Source: Trametes villosa | Lineage: Eukaryota; Basidiomycota; Agaricomycetes; Polyporales; Polyporaceae | Reading direction: 5' to 3' | DNA: 64,000 nucleotides | Assembly (NCBI GenBank): GCA_002964805.2 | Contig: PUDQ02000017.1 | Location: forward strand, 62,001-126,000 | Shown: positions 22,378 to 34,493 of the stretch, piece after piece | Layout: each line of letters starts with the position of its first letter | Numbering within the stretch: position 1 is the stretch's first letter | Notes under the pieces: generated by a model | What the model saw: the letters and a program-made list of their open reading frames with translations, nothing else | Database searches by the model: none | Told to the model about the DNA's origin: nothing | Translations under genes and position numbers: made by a program

Positions 22378-25300
22378 GGCCGGAGGCGGGGAGGAGGAGA
22401 TCAGGAGCGTCGCGGGATCGGCTGGACACGCGCGGGGCCATGATCTTTAATACGCTCTGCGTCCCCTGTGTCGGGCGGGAGGCGTGCTGGTGCCGGCTGA
22501 GTTTGGAGAGGCTCCGACTGAGGCGTGCGCCGGCCAGACCGTTCCTTTGTTCGCTCCCCGCTGCTGCCCACGGGCGCCTGCGCGGTCGGCGTTCAAATCA
22601 AGTCGAATCGTCGATCGAGGTCCAACAAAAGGAAGCTGATGCGATCTCCGATCTGCCCCTCGGCACGCGCAGACGCCCGCCGCGCCATGAGGCTATCGAC
22701 CTCCGTTCCAACTCAGCCCCTCCCTCGTCCATATCCAGCCATCCCGCGCCCCGCCCCCGCCCCCCGCCCGGCTCCGAGTGCACAACGCACGAAATTTGCG
22801 CGCCTGGGCCAGTGCGGGACGCGGTAGCGAACAGCCCGCCCGGCCTCGGTCGCGCGGCTCGCAGAGGAGGATCACCGGGCGGGGCGCGTGCGGGACACCG
22901 GACGACCGTCCTCTACGCGGTGGCACGCACTATCAGAACGCACGGGTGGCATAAGCAGCGCGACGCGGGCAGGCGGCCCCTCAGCGAATGCGCGTCCCTG
23001 GCCGGGTGATGTGTCGGACTCCGCCCGTAAGTGACCTTCTATAATGAAATCGAGGGATTCGCGGCCCGCGCACCATCAGCGCGCGTTCACGGTGGGAATC
23101 AAGACAGAAGGCGCGCACGCGCAGGCAGCCACGGCGAACGGCTGCTCATCTCCGCGGACGGTTTACTGCTTATGGGAGGACCTCTACTGAACACCCCGAA
23201 TCTTGCGGGCGGTTAACGGGCTTTGAACTGGCCCCCATCAGCAATAAAATCATTCCAGCTTCTTGTTGCCGGCTACAGTGATGCAATAAATGTCATCACC
23301 GCTCCGTGATTATTCCAAATATCCGCGGCCGCTAGACGTGCCTCGACGGTGCCCCCATAGTCGGTGCTTCAGGTACCAGCACAGAGCGCGGGTGTTTCGC
23401 AATGCACACGCAGCAGGCGCAGGCCGCAAGACCCGTAAAGTCCTCGGCGAACGCAGCAAGGTTCGTCGAGCAGCGGCCAGGTCTCGGGATCCCTCAGGAA
23501 ACGGCCTCGGACCAATGGCGACCCGGGGCACGGCCGCTGAGCCCAGAACCACAAATCAGCTGCCTCTCCTCTTTGCGGATAGGCTGATGCGCAAGCCCCC
23601 TGCGGAGTTTGCGCCTGCTCAGCCCAATCGTGCCACGCGACGTGCTCGTCGAGCGGCCGCACCCGAGCTCGCCGTTTTCTAGAGTGGCACAGCACCCGCG
23701 GGAACAAGACGCCTCCACCCGCGCCCGGCGTTGAGGGCCTTTCTGGGCCGCCGTGCCCTAGAGGGCGAGGATAGAGTTTGCGCGAGCTCCTATGCGCCGA
23801 TCGGGGTCCCGCCCACGCGGCCGTACTCAGCGCGCCCTCGTATTTCGCAGCAGCGATAGGCATGTGTTCGCGGGAGAACGCTCCCGCAGAACGCTCGCCA
23901 CGTTCACGAAGGTTTACGACCAGGGGAGATGCGACTTGCACAGAAGAGGCTTTCTCGTCAGGGTCGAGTATAGGCCGGATGGCTGCAGGCTCGTGCTCGC
24001 GTGGTATCCCGCCGGGTCCGAGGCCGTCGATGGTTAGGGGAGGACGCGGTGAAACAGCCGCGATCCGGGTATTCAGTGGCAGACGCAGCCTGCCCTATCC
24101 GGCTATCCCAGCCAATCCTCCGGCCCTCGACGTATGTTCACGAGAAGCACACGCGCCTCGGCAGGCGCACGAGAGTGGCACGCACGCGCACATGCAAAGG
24201 AGCCCGCATCAACTCGCGAACAGCAGGGCCCACTGCGACCCGCGACGCAGCTGCGTGGTTATCCTGCCACTGAGATCCTGCAGATCCGGGGGGCCGACCC
24301 CAAAAGCACGCACTGGAACTCCGAGGGAAGGGTCGAGGGTTGGCGCGGACGTTGGTTGGCTGCCCGGCCGGGTCGGATCCGGCGCGTCCGACGCGTGCGA
24401 TTGAAAGGCGAAATGCAGCAATGGCTCGAGGCGGCGGGTGGCAAGCGAGGAATCAGGATAGGAGCCCGGCGCAGAGGGCTGCGTGCTACGATCAGCACGG
24501 CGCGGAACCGAAAGTTTTTCGCGGGCGGGTCGGACGCGCTCCCGCCGCCTGCGACGCCTAGCTCTGTGCGCATATTGCTGAGCAACTCTCCCGCGGCGGC
24601 GAGGTATGAAGCGTCGAGGAGCCTCTGTAAAGATGGGTCAGGATGAATTTAATACCCCGTTTCACACGCAGCGCTGGTGCGTTTTCACAAAGCGCGAGGC
24701 GTATTTTCATACGGTATCGTTGAAAAACAACTTCGCGCGGATGAATCCCAGGGTATGAATATCACACGCGCGGTGCAAGGTTCCAGCAGGTCCGTCGCGC
24801 GGGCGTTAGCGGGTGAAAACTTAATGAAATATCCCCACCAGTTGATTTTGATACCAGCGACACACACATTTCACCCGCTGTATTCGGAAGTTCGAAAATA
24901 CTGCTCATTCAAATCTACGATGGGGTGGTACGGAAGGGCACAGCGACTAGAATATGTATGTATCTATTACACTACTTTCAATCAAAATACAGGGGTAGAG
25001 CTTGTCGAGGAATGGCGACTCACCGCCGGCAACAGAGAGAGCTACAGGAACGGCGCAGTATGGGTCGACACTCACCTCGTCAGTAAACCTGCCTCAACGC
25101 ATTCAATATAGATATTCGCGTGAACGCGCACCTGCAAGACCGCCCATAGCACCCGTACGAAACCTCGCGAATGCCGAACCAGGCCGAACCTTCGCAGGAA
25201 TGCTGAAGAGAGCTTCGCAGCTGTAATGCGTAGTGAGAAACTGAGCCATGCAGTGGTAGAGTAATGATATCGAGAGACTTAGGAGGAGCAGCGGACTCGC

Positions 25301-26724
25301 GAACTAAGACGGTGATGACGGTCAAGAGCAACGCAGGCGAAGAGGTGCGGGCGCGAGGAAATATCTTTTAGACGCCCGCCTGGAGTGCATGACGTCAGCG
25401 CCTCCAGCGACTTTCGTGGACTTGGACGATTTCGGCGGGGAGGGGCGTTGAGTTTCAGCCTCTCCCCGGCCGAAAATTAAATGGGTGAAATTCATACGTT
25501 ATTCATCTTCATCCGCGATTCATCCACTCATGTGATGAATTCGCCCATTCAGCCTCGCGCCAGGTGAATTTCACACGCGCCGGTTTGCACAGTGAGCGTT
25601 GGGCCGCTAGCGCGTCAGGGGCGGGATATCAAAGAGCGCGGCCCCTCCCCGCGGCCCACCACGTTCCCGCGACCCCAGCGGAGGCCGTGCGCGGACTAGC
25701 AGGCCACCTGGCGTCGGGCGGGCATGGACATGCAATCATGAGGCGCGCTCCTAGTCCGGGAGTGGTCGCGAGCCCAGGCCACATGGGTGCCATCGGGGGT
25801 TGCGGATCTGAGATCAAGGGCCTGATCGACTGCTTCCACGACGATGCGCACGATGCGGGACGCAGATGCCATTGAAGGCGGGATGTAGCCTGCGCAGTGG
25901 GACGGCTGCAGCGCAACAGTGTTTGCGTTGAGGTTCCTTCACGTAATGAGACGCGCGGTTTACGTCTTCGGGGGGTGAGAAGGAAGGGAGTGCGCATACA
26001 AGCGTCCATAGTGCTTGAACCTTGGGCAGACGTGATGGACGGCCATGGGAAGGGCTGGTGAGGCCTTTTCTGATGGTCCCAGAGATGGAGGTTATTGTGA
26101 CGGTGTGTGATTCAAGCGGAGCACTGGGGGAGGCGGAGTTGCTGAGCTCCAGCTGAGTACGACGGTGAAGGAGACGCACGCGGAACGGTAGTCGCCTTGG
26201 TGAACACCAGAAGCTAGCGGAAGCTTCGTGGAAACGTCTGAAAGACGTGCACTCCGCACTATATTTGCTTCTAATCACCTGTCAGTATCCGGAGTGGCAT
26301 CGGTTACCGCAAGAGTAGTGAACGATGTAGCGGTATATCAAGCGATGTTACCTGCTTGCTATTTGACCCGGCTTCACACCACGCGCCGGCAGAGGTGAAA
26401 GTGGAAGCGGACGATACTGGTTGGCCGAGGTTGGGCTCCAACGGCCGGTGGCACAGTGAATCATATGGTTCACGTCGAACGTCAGCCTTGGTGGCACGGC
26501 TGTTATGTCTACCGCCGGTCGCAACCGGAGAGACCTATGCTTATGGACGTTCAGATGGGTGGAACAGCTGATGCAGCAGATAGACGCACCTCGGCCTTGA
26601 AGGCGAAATCGATCGCACACAGAACCTCGCGTTGGATGTCAGCGCGACACGCATTGCTTGAAGTCCAGGTGTATAGGATGAGCACCGCGATTCACGCCTT
26701 ACAATAAGATGACTGAAGTTGGAT
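22378..26724. other. 4.3-kb gene-poor region with small repeats
   Basis: No convincing gene on either strand. 22400-24640 is GC-rich with many overlapping spurious frames; the first few hundred bases are the HMG-gene promoter. 24640-25300 is AT-richer. Related segments (TGAATWTCACACGCGCSGGT-like) occur near 24757 and 25564, and a perfect inverted repeat lies at 24808-24879. 25470-25590 is rich in GTGAAATTC/GAATTTCAC words in both orientations. This looks like decayed small DNA elements rather than genes. Confidence 0.4.
24808..24879. repeat. Short perfect inverted repeat (fold-back)
   Basis: AGCGGGTGAAA at 24808-24818 is exactly complementary to TTTCACCCGCT at 24869-24879, with a 50-bp spacer. 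Further GGGTGAAA/TTTCACAC words occur at 25488 and 25570. Possibly the ends of a tiny MITE-like element; no target duplication was found. Confidence 0.45.
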
Positions 26725-27530
26725 TCAATACCAGTAAAACGGAGAACTAGAGAAAGCGGCCTTGAATCTGTCTGCATGAGACGTAAACACCATGAGCGGC
26801 TCCCTCCACATGAAGAACATCCCCGTCGTCACTGGAAGCACCCCGCCCAGGAAGGCCGCTATAGCACGCGACTTCTTCGTCCCGGGGAGGCTCCCGAGGG
26901 CAGGTCGCAGATACGTGTTCCAGATGATGGCCATCCCCTCCGACGCGTGCCACGCGACGGCCGCCGTGAAGCCGACGTAGCCTAGCCAGCTCCTCCACGG
27001 CCAATTCTGGAGGCCGAACTTGACGTATTCGTAGTCGAGCTCCGAGGGACCGACGGCGTAGATGGGAGGGCTCGGGTCCATGGGTGCGACGCGGTGGGTA
27101 TAGAAGTGCAACGCGACGATGACAGCAGCCGTGTAGCCGGTGACGCTGAGGATGCTGCTCAACCGGCGAGCAGGCTTCGGAGCAAGCACGCGTTTCAGAA
27201 GCGCCGAGAGCGGGTGGATGACAAGGGGTGCGAGCACTAGGTACTTCTCGCCGAAGGATGTCTGGTAGTATTCTCTTCCGAGCAACTGCACGAGAGTGGG
27301 GTAAGTTCGTTTCAAAATAGCCAAGCAAACGCATATATCCTACTCACCATGACTTGGGAAGCCAAGGAGGTTCCTCCGAGGTTGGCCATGACCGGCGCGG
27401 TCAGGTGAATGAACACGAACGTCGTGATGAATGGTGCCGACCCATGCGCAATTCTGGTCAGCACAGGCTGCGTAACGAGAGTAAGACGCCGCAGAAAAGA
27501 CTTCTCGTTGCCGGGTGGTGTGTCCGTCAT
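26725..27530 (-). CDS. MCP1: MCP1-like mitochondrial membrane protein (DUF1691)
   Basis: Multi-pass membrane protein resembling yeast Mcp1, a mitochondrial outer-membrane protein linked to lipid homeostasis. Two exons (27530-27348 and 27285-26725) with a 62-bp intron give 247 aa in frame. The N-terminus MTDTPPGNEKSFLRRLTL is followed by hydrophobic segments such as HGSAPFITTFVFIHLTAPV, a conserved LLGREYYQTSFGEKYLVLAPLVIHPLSALLKR block, and further helices (ILSVTGYTAAVIVALHFYTH, WLGYVGFTAAVAWHASEGMAIIW). His residues in ALHFYTHR and AWHASEG suit the family. It starts head-to-head with the RPA34 gene, 231 bp away, so the two probably share a bidirectional promoter. Confidence 0.8.
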
Positions 27531-27761
27531 GGTGGGCGGAAACAAGTTGCAAAACAGACACCAACGCTCTCCAGAAACCAAGGGACTGCGATCAAGGCGA
27601 AGCCACAAGCCGTGGGACGTGCGTAAGTCGCCGCCGGCTATTGGGCAGCCCGGGCGTCACTGGTGGTTTGTTTGGTCCGGGGGCTCTTGCCAAACAACCG
27701 CTCCCTAATGCGGAAGCCGCTGCTAATTTGTACCACCACCTTCCACTAGGCGCCCACACCC

Positions 27762-28709
27762 ATGAGCTCCTCGGACTCCTCGTCTTCCTCTCCTGAGCCC
27801 CCGAGCCTTCGCGATCTCGCGAAGAAGTCAAACAAGAAACAGAAAGTCACGAAGGAGGCGGAAAAGGCGTCGAATGCAGACAAGCATGGCAAGAACGAGG
27901 GCAAAAATCCCAACTGGGACTACACGCCACCAGAAGGGTACAAGGCGATGAACATGAAGGTCGACGAGGGCCCCTTCGACTGGGACTCGATCAGAAATGA
28001 TGACAACCTGGAGCTATGGGTGGTGCGGATACCTGACGGGGTACGTTGCAGCCTGCGGTGGTATTCGTGGTTAATATGAGTTGACCCTGGTGCGTTCACA
28101 GCTTAAGCCCAAGTACCTCCAAGAAGCGAAGCTCGACGTGTCATCTTCACCATTAAAATCAACGCGGGTAGGCTCCATCGACCGCAAAAGTACAACTTAC
28201 GACGTGTGGAATCTGGGAGAGGACGAGGCGGACACGGTTGGTGGAGAAGAGCTGCGCGGAGTCTCTGCGCTCGTGCCGAGGAGCAAGCATGGAGGCAAGC
28301 TCTACCAAGGTGCGTATCTTTACCCTTTCCACTATACCCTCGTGCTCCAACCGCTACTTCTCCAGCTCCCAAACCCATTGCCCGCCGTCTGGTCATCTCA
28401 GCACGTCCTGCCCTCCCCACGCCTCAGTCCTCCCCGGACGCGTCACCCGTTTCGCACCAAAACCCTCCCCGGCCAACACATCCAAAGGAGCTCCTCACGC
28501 ATCGCTTCGCGCCGTTAGGCTCACTTGCACCCGTCGAGGACGACGCAGATACGGCCATGGATGTGGACGTGCCGCCGCCCTCCCAAATGTCAAAATCGCG
28601 CAAGGTCAGCGCGAAGGCTGCCAAAGAGGATGGAGAGTCGCCCAAGAAGAAGAGGAAGAGCGGTGCGGAGTCCCCCAAAAAGCCTAAGAAGACCAAGGCT
28701 GCTTCCTAG
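27762..28709 (+). CDS. RPA34: RNA polymerase I subunit RPA34 (RPA34.5/PAF49 family)
   Basis: Nucleolar Pol I subunit that pairs with RPA49. Three exons (27762-28040, 28102-28309, 28366-28709) with 61- and 56-bp introns give 276 aa in frame. The Ser-rich N-terminus (MSSSDSSSSSPEPP) is followed by a Lys-rich stretch. Then comes the dimerisation-domain pattern: YTPPEGYK, LELWVVRIPDGLKPKYL, a KSTTYDVWNLGEDEADTVGG strand block, and LYQAPKPIARRLVIS. The C-terminus is a basic KKKRKSG...KKPKKTKAAS tail, as in yeast Rpa34. Low similarity across fungi is normal for this subunit, so the call rests on the combined pattern. Confidence 0.78.
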
Positions 28710-29745
28710 CGTACAAGAGGAATCTAATGCCGCTTGACCTCTCTCCGATTCCGGGCTACATGCTCCTAATTCGACATATCCCTTGAGCACGCCTGTGAAG
28801 ATGGCACCCTCGTGATGTTCCAGTGCGTCAACAGATCGCGACTTCGTGAGTGGTGATATTGCGCTTCGCGAGTTGGATGTCCAGGCATAGCGAATTTACA
28901 AGCACCAGCGGCGGCTGGCACGTCCTGATTGAAACTGTCCAACCGGATACGCCGGTGCGAGTCTCTGTCGACCTCTCGCCGGTTGTTCGCTTCATGCCAT
29001 AGCACCGGAGGCTGGCGGGTCAGCCTCAGCCTGTATATGAACCGCTCCTCTCGCCTGTCTGCTCTTGTTTCCTTACCGCCACCGCCGCCACCCCCGGAAC
29101 CCTGAGTGCCGTGCAAGGTGACAGCGCCGGGTCTTCAAGGCTGGCGCTCCACTACATGGCTCTCGGGCGGATGACGGGGCCTCAAGCTTCGGCATTCAAG
29201 ACCACGACAGGACGCCCATCGCTAACGGCTAGGTTTTACGGTAGTAGTAGGACCGTGCACGCGGTTCAGGTATATGCGACGGTACTTCTTCTTTCTTTTT
29301 CCTGCCAGGGGGGCAGAGGCTGGGGTATTTCTCGGGGATAGCGCAGGCCTCATCGTGGCCCCCGGGTCCAGTACCCGCCTTACGCGGGGAAGCCAACTGC
29401 GCTGTGTTTGTTGTCAGTATACCTAGCTTCAGTCCGAGCATTATATATTCTCTGCCAGAACGTCGGATGAAAGTCGACCACTCCTAGTGCACTGTGTGAT
29501 ACAGTGCCTTGCCACTCCTGCTGCACTGTCAACTTATGGCTTCGGTTCTGCCAATCGAGACCGCCCCAAGAGCATAGTACATCCCAAAACGTGTGTCATC
29601 CCGAGAGAAGAGTAGTACAACCACGATAAAGAGCGGACCGCGGGCGATTATAGCGTGACCTAATCCAATGGTGCATAGCAATAATACAAATAAGTCTGAA
29701 AGCAAGGCGGCGTGCGCGCACACACCCCGCGGAACGGTAGACACC
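28710..29745. other. Intergenic spacer between convergent RPA34 and ADA3
   Basis: No gene seen. A small imperfect duplication, CCACTCCTAGTGCACTGT and CCACTCCTGCTGCACTGT, lies near 29479-29528. The ADA3 homology to the second copy stops at about 29757, so this flank is unique in the window. Confidence 0.4.
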
Positions 29746-32399
29746 TCAGCCGACCTCCATGTCGTCGCTCGCGCGCCCCTTCCCCTTCGTAGTCCGTGCG
29801 TCCACCCCGTTTGCCCTCCCGTTCGCGGCAGCAGAATGAGAGGAGCTCGTGGCGGGCCGTGGCGGTGGTAGGCGGGCAAGATTCTCGCGGACCTCGTCCT
29901 CGATCCCCGCGAAGACGCTCTCTTGCGGGAAGCCCCATATTCGCCCGGGGCTGTCGCGCTCCTTCTCCTCGAACACCCCGCCGATGACGTCTACCCAATT
30001 CCGCCGTGTCCGCACGAGCTCCTGCAGCTGATCGGGGACGTGAAGCTGGTTGAGCTCGTCGGGACTGAGACCGAGGGCGGCTGGACAGGGAGGTAGTGCG
30101 GCGGTGCCGGTGAGGGCCATGCCGTTCGACGAGTGCGGCGCCTCGCCCTTCTGCTTCTTCTTCTTGCTGACCTTCGGCCCGTCCTTCTTCTGCAGCTTGG
30201 AGTACAGCGTCGTGATGTTCTTGTCCAACGCGTCGCGCCCGTCGACGTACTCCTGGTAGGCCAGGCGGTCCTCCGCGATGGCAGCGAGCCGCAGACGTCG
30301 CGCCTTGTTGGTCGCCAGAACGGTTCGGAGCTCGCGTTGCGCGTGTCGGAGCGCGGTCGCGATCGGGTCGTCCACCGCCTCCGAGTAGTCGGGCTGCAGA
30401 CTACGTTGAGTCGCCGTGTATGTGCACGAGAAGAGGGACACTCACGAGATCGTCGAGCAGGCCATGAAATCGCATTACGTTCCGCATGCGATCCTCGAGG
30501 TCCGCGACGTTCAGCTTGTCGCGCGCCGCCGCCGCCGCCGCCCCATTCGTCCCCGGCCGTCCCTCCATCGCCTCCTCCGCCGCCTTCACGCCCTTCCATT
30601 CCGTCGCGTCGTGCATCGGAATAAGCGCGCTCACCACCCGCTCCGTCAGCGGCCCGTGCCCCCGCTCCTCCGTCACAAGGTCGGTGTCCCCCAGCGTCGA
30701 CGGCTCCCACTTCGGCAGCGCCCCCACAGGCCCTCCTTGCGTCGTCGGGCGCACAGCCGCCGTCCCTGGTAGAGGGCCGCCGTATAACGCCGTGTCCTCC
30801 TCTTCCCACACCTGCGTGTAATGTCGCCCGACCTTCGGCATGATGAACGGCTCGAGCTCGTCGCCCGTGTACTGCAGGAAGCCGATGTCCTCTTCCTTGA
30901 TCGGGCGTAACCACGGCTCGATGCTCGTGTAGAACGTCGTGACGAGGACTTGATTGGGCTGCTTGCTCTTGCTGAAGTCTTCGGCGACTTCGGTCGGTTT
31001 GCTGGGCCCAGCGACTGGCCGGGGAGCGACGGGCGGTCGTTGAGGGAGTAGGGATACGGTGGGTGGAACGGCAAAATCGGGACCAACAGGCTAGGGAGAC
31101 GCGTCTGCTCAGGCGACACGGCCGGGAATAGCGGACACGCGACGAACCTTGGTAAATACAGTGGACGCGGAGGGAAACTTGGCAGCTTTCTGCGTCGGAG
31201 GATGTGGGTGTGTATGGGGAGGTAATGGCGACGCTTTCCGGATCTTCGGTGGGTCTACCGGCGAAAATGAACAACTTGGCCAAGGTCCTGTGTTAATACA
31301 CCTACCGGGCTCGAGGTCGCTGGAGTCGTCCAGTTTCCGCTTCTTCTTGTTTTTCTTCTTAAGCTCCTCAGCAGCGCTGGTGAGCCGTCAGTTTCGTGAT
31401 GCAATGTCATCGAACGCGGCACCCGCTCTCGTGGGCACGCGCAGATACTTCGTCCTCAACGTAGAATTATACTCACCGCTTGCGCTGCTCTATGGAGTTC
31501 TGGGAAGGTACTGGCATGGTAGGGGCAGGTAACGAGGACAGACGGTTCTTCGCCTGCTGAGACTGTGGCTGTGAGGATGCTCGACTTTCGTCTCCGTTAA
31601 CAGACGGCGTGACTGCTAAGATACCAGGATGAGGCGGCAGACGCGCAGCAGTAGGGAAACACAGGAGCGGGTAGACGGGTGGCGTGATCCAGACAAGCAC
31701 GGGAGCGTGAACAGAGATGCATGAGCCGCGGAGAGAGCGCCGCCACAGTAAGGTCCATGCGTCGCCCAAGAGTGCATAGCGTCGTAGATAGCGGTCGGGG
31801 AGGGTCCGGAAGACAGTCAATTGTGCAGGGAGAAGACATCGATGGGTTAGCAGGTGAATGACGCGAGACAAAGCATGGAAAGTGAACCGTAGGGCCGATC
31901 GGTGGACCGTGAGACAACATCCGCATGTAAGGCCGTACGGCGGATTTGGTACGCAAATCGCGCAAATTGAGGCAGCACGAGCACATGTTGTGGTAGACGG
32001 TCGGAAGGCACGTAGAGAGGCAGGACAGAGAGCAAGCCGCGCGTGTAGGAGGGCGTCATAGGGTATGTGGTAGGAGGAGCAGGTGGTATACCAGGTAAAT
32101 CGTCAGGCACGAACTGCGCGGTGAGCAAAATGGTACGCACAGCCGCGCTCCCTCTCCACTTTCTGCAGGGCTTTTGCCTTCCCTTTCTCCTTCTCCTTGA
32201 GGCGTCGCATGGATTCCTCGATGGCGCGCATGTCATCACTAGCCTTCTTGGCGCGTTCCAAGCTCTTCTGCTTGAACACGGTGAGCTCCGCGTGCAGCAG
32301 CTCAAGTTCATCTGTCGGTGGGACCGCTTCCGGACGGCTATGGAGGAGCGAGGAGCGGATTGCGGGGAGGGCGGCGAATGGTGAGACGGAAGACGACAT
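29746..32399 (-). CDS. ADA3: ADA3/NGG1 histone acetyltransferase subunit, copy 1
   Basis: Subunit of the GCN5 acetyltransferase module of SAGA/ADA. First exon (from Met32399, MSSSVSPFAALPAI) encodes a coiled-coil-like segment with SLERAKKASDDMRAIEESMR. After poorly resolved middle exons (31625-32125) come QSQQAKNRLSS, SIEQRKR, ELKKKNKKKRKLDDSSDLEP, AGPSKPTEVAEDFSKSK and the conserved core TTFYTSIEPWLRPIKEEDIG, MPKVGRHYTQVWEEEDTALY. The last exon is 30393-29746, after a 52-bp intron (30445-30394), and encodes DPIATALRHAQRELRTVLATNKARR and a KKKKQKG patch, ending SDDMEVG. A 2.9-kb segment holding this gene is repeated at +20,786 bp. Family call strong; middle exons uncertain. Confidence 0.88.
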
Positions 32400-32725
32400 G
32401 CTGTGGTTCGGACGACCGGGCCGCCAGATATGGACCAGAGCAGCTTCCCCGGGCTGCTGGTGTATGTCCGAGCTCAGAGCAGGGAGATGGTGAGGACGAG
32501 TGTCGCCCGGAGGGAGAGCGTGGCCAAGGTGTACGAGCACCGTCGCGAGCAGATCCAAGTTCGTAGGCGCCCAGCGCTGCCAAAGGCGTCAAGTTACAAT
32601 GGTTGTTCCTTTAGGCAGGAGGTTCCCACGGGTGCTGTGGCAACGCTCGCGCACGTTTAGGCCTTTGGATTTCTTCCACCTTGTTGCTCGCCGCGCACCA
32701 CCAACGTCTTTGCTCGCTCCTGGCC
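29757..32725. repeat. Segmental duplication, left copy (ADA3 unit)
   Basis: Collinear with 50543-53514 at a constant offset of 20,786 bp up to about 32660, after which a 3-bp indel appears. By eye I count about 23 differences in 29757-30177, none in 30178 to about 32444 (all six-frame translations agree), and about 8 in 32445-32660. Similarity fades by about 32725. The copies are in the same orientation. Confidence 0.93.
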
Positions 32726-33349
32726 TCGCTCGATCGGCCTCTTGCCCCAGCCCTCGCCCCTTCTCTTCCGATCGCGCCCCGAACGCAACCCGTCCTCCCC
32801 GCCAAACGCCTCGATCGCGCCCCGCGTTGGAAACCGCCCAACCGTGCATTTCGCCCTCTCGCGCCCTCTTCGACCGCTACTCTCGCCTGTCCTCGCCCTC
32901 TTCCCGCCCTCTCATAAGTGCGCTCTCCCCTGCTGCGGCCGCGCTCGCCCTCCCCAAGCCCTCCCTCCCGCACTGCGCCCTTGTCCTTGCCCCTGCCCGA
33001 CGCCCGCCGTTCATCCCGCCTGCACCGCTACACAGAGCAACGAACTTCAAGGCACTATGCGGCGATCTCCCTCACAGCCCGGCGCTGTACCGACGACTTC
33101 CGCATTCACGATTACGAAGCCGACGTCCGCAACCATGTCAAAGGTATCGCATACAGTCGGGCCCTACCGACGGCCGCGAGTATAGTAAGTCCAGCCCCGC
33201 CCACAGTCTGTGTATTCCGCCCGCTCACGCTCTCCCCCAGGCCCTCCCCGACTCGGGAGAGTCTGCTGGGCCGCCAGCTGCTGCCGCCGTGTTCGCAGCG
33301 CGCAACCGGTAAATCACCCCCGCCCCCCGCGTCGCGACCGCCCCTCTTA
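32400..33349. other. ADA3 promoter remnant and possible unrecognised exons
   Basis: To about 32725 this is the duplicated 5' flank of ADA3. Bases 32725-33030 are pyrimidine-rich like a mushroom 5' UTR. On the plus strand 33080-33183 reads DDFRIHDYEADVRNHVKGIA and stops at a GTAAGT donor. An acceptor at about 33240 continues in phase as ALPDSGESAGPPAAAAVFAARN up to another GT. It may be the start of a gene whose intron carries the adjacent hAT-like insertion, but I recognise no product and cannot follow it downstream. Confidence 0.3.
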
Positions 33350-33357
33350 ATACCACC

Positions 33358-34493
33358 TAGTGTTGCCGCAAGCTCAGCTCAGCTCAGCTAAGCCAGGGAG
33401 CTGATGTGAGCTTGTGTTGATGAGCTCGGACAAGCCAGCCAGCAAGCCAGCTTGTAAGCTAAGCGCGCATGAAGCGCTCACCAGTTACCAAAAGGAGCGA
33501 TGGCGTTCATCGAGTTTGACGAGGCTCGAGGGTCCGAGTGGCAAGCGCGAAACAGCGCGAACGGCGCGCGAGTGCGTAGAAGGATGCAACAAAAAGGTGT
33601 TATATTGTGCCAAACGCGAACTAGACAAGTCCGCCAATTCTGAGAGTTTCTCTGCGGTACTGAGCTCTCGCGCGACCCCGCCGGTAGAACCACGAGGCTA
33701 TAGTCGCGTTCTTCCACGATAATCTGACCCGGAAATGAAAGCCTGTCCTACCTATATGCATGTTTAGTAGCTGCATAAAGGGACCTCGTCCACCGCCATT
33801 TTAGTTCGGCGTTCTGGGATTACTATCTTGCTGGAGGAGAATGCCTCCTTGCCAGGAACTGCTGACGCCGGCGCACCGGGGGGAACGTCGGGGGCGACCC
33901 GTGATCGCGAATTTCGTGCCTTCCTGTACAGTGAGCTCATGAGCATGAATTAAAACGAGAGTATAGACCGGAACAGGTGCAAACCTCCCAGTACTCGAGC
34001 AGGTTCTTCCCGTGCTCGCTGCCCTGTGTATTAGTACCTGGCCGTATAGGCCTTCCGGGTCGTAATTTCTTAGCTATCGCCGCTCCGCAGAGACGCGGCC
34101 GATGCTGGGAAGGGATGGCGCCAGTGCCCGAGGACATTGTGGCACGCGGCTACAGCTGTGATTATATTTTGAGTGCCACTCGCAGGCTTAGATTGGGAAG
34201 ACACCGCGGCGGTCCGCGCATACTACTGTAGCATTTCTAGAGCATACCTATTCGTGTATAGGGTACGCGTGCAGAGAGGTGCCGCTGCAGTAAGTTAAAG
34301 TAGCCGATAAGACGCAGTGAAGGAGTCGAATATCGAGTGTCCAAAACAGGCCAGCAGCGAATGGGAAACGTGGGAATGTATTAGACAGCAAGCCAGACAA
34401 GCCAGCCATATCGGGACAAGCCATCACAAGCTCAAGCCAGCATCAGCTAAGCCGCAAGCCGGCTTGCAAAGCTTGGAGCTTGCGGCAACACTA
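33358..34493. mobile_element. Non-autonomous hAT-like element (1,136 bp)
   Basis: Ends are an 18-bp perfect terminal inverted repeat, TAGTGTTGCCGCAAGCTC at 33358 and its complement ending at 34493. Both sides carry the direct repeat ATACCACC (33350-33357 and 34494-34501), an 8-bp target duplication as made by hAT transposases. Inside both ends are clusters of AGCTCAGCT and AAGCCAGC words typical of subterminal transposase-binding repeats. The interior has only short unrelated frames and no transposase, so it would depend on a hAT source elsewhere. Confidence 0.9.

Noticed and set aside
22440..23009. 189-aa plus-strand frame upstream of the HMG-box gene
   Set aside because: GC-driven open frame with competing frames on both strands, no conserved motif and no splice context.
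29991..31283. 430-aa minus-strand frame over ADA3 (and its twin at 50954-52069)
   Set aside because: Shadow of the ADA3 exons in another register; the conserved ADA3 motifs are in a different frame joined by introns.
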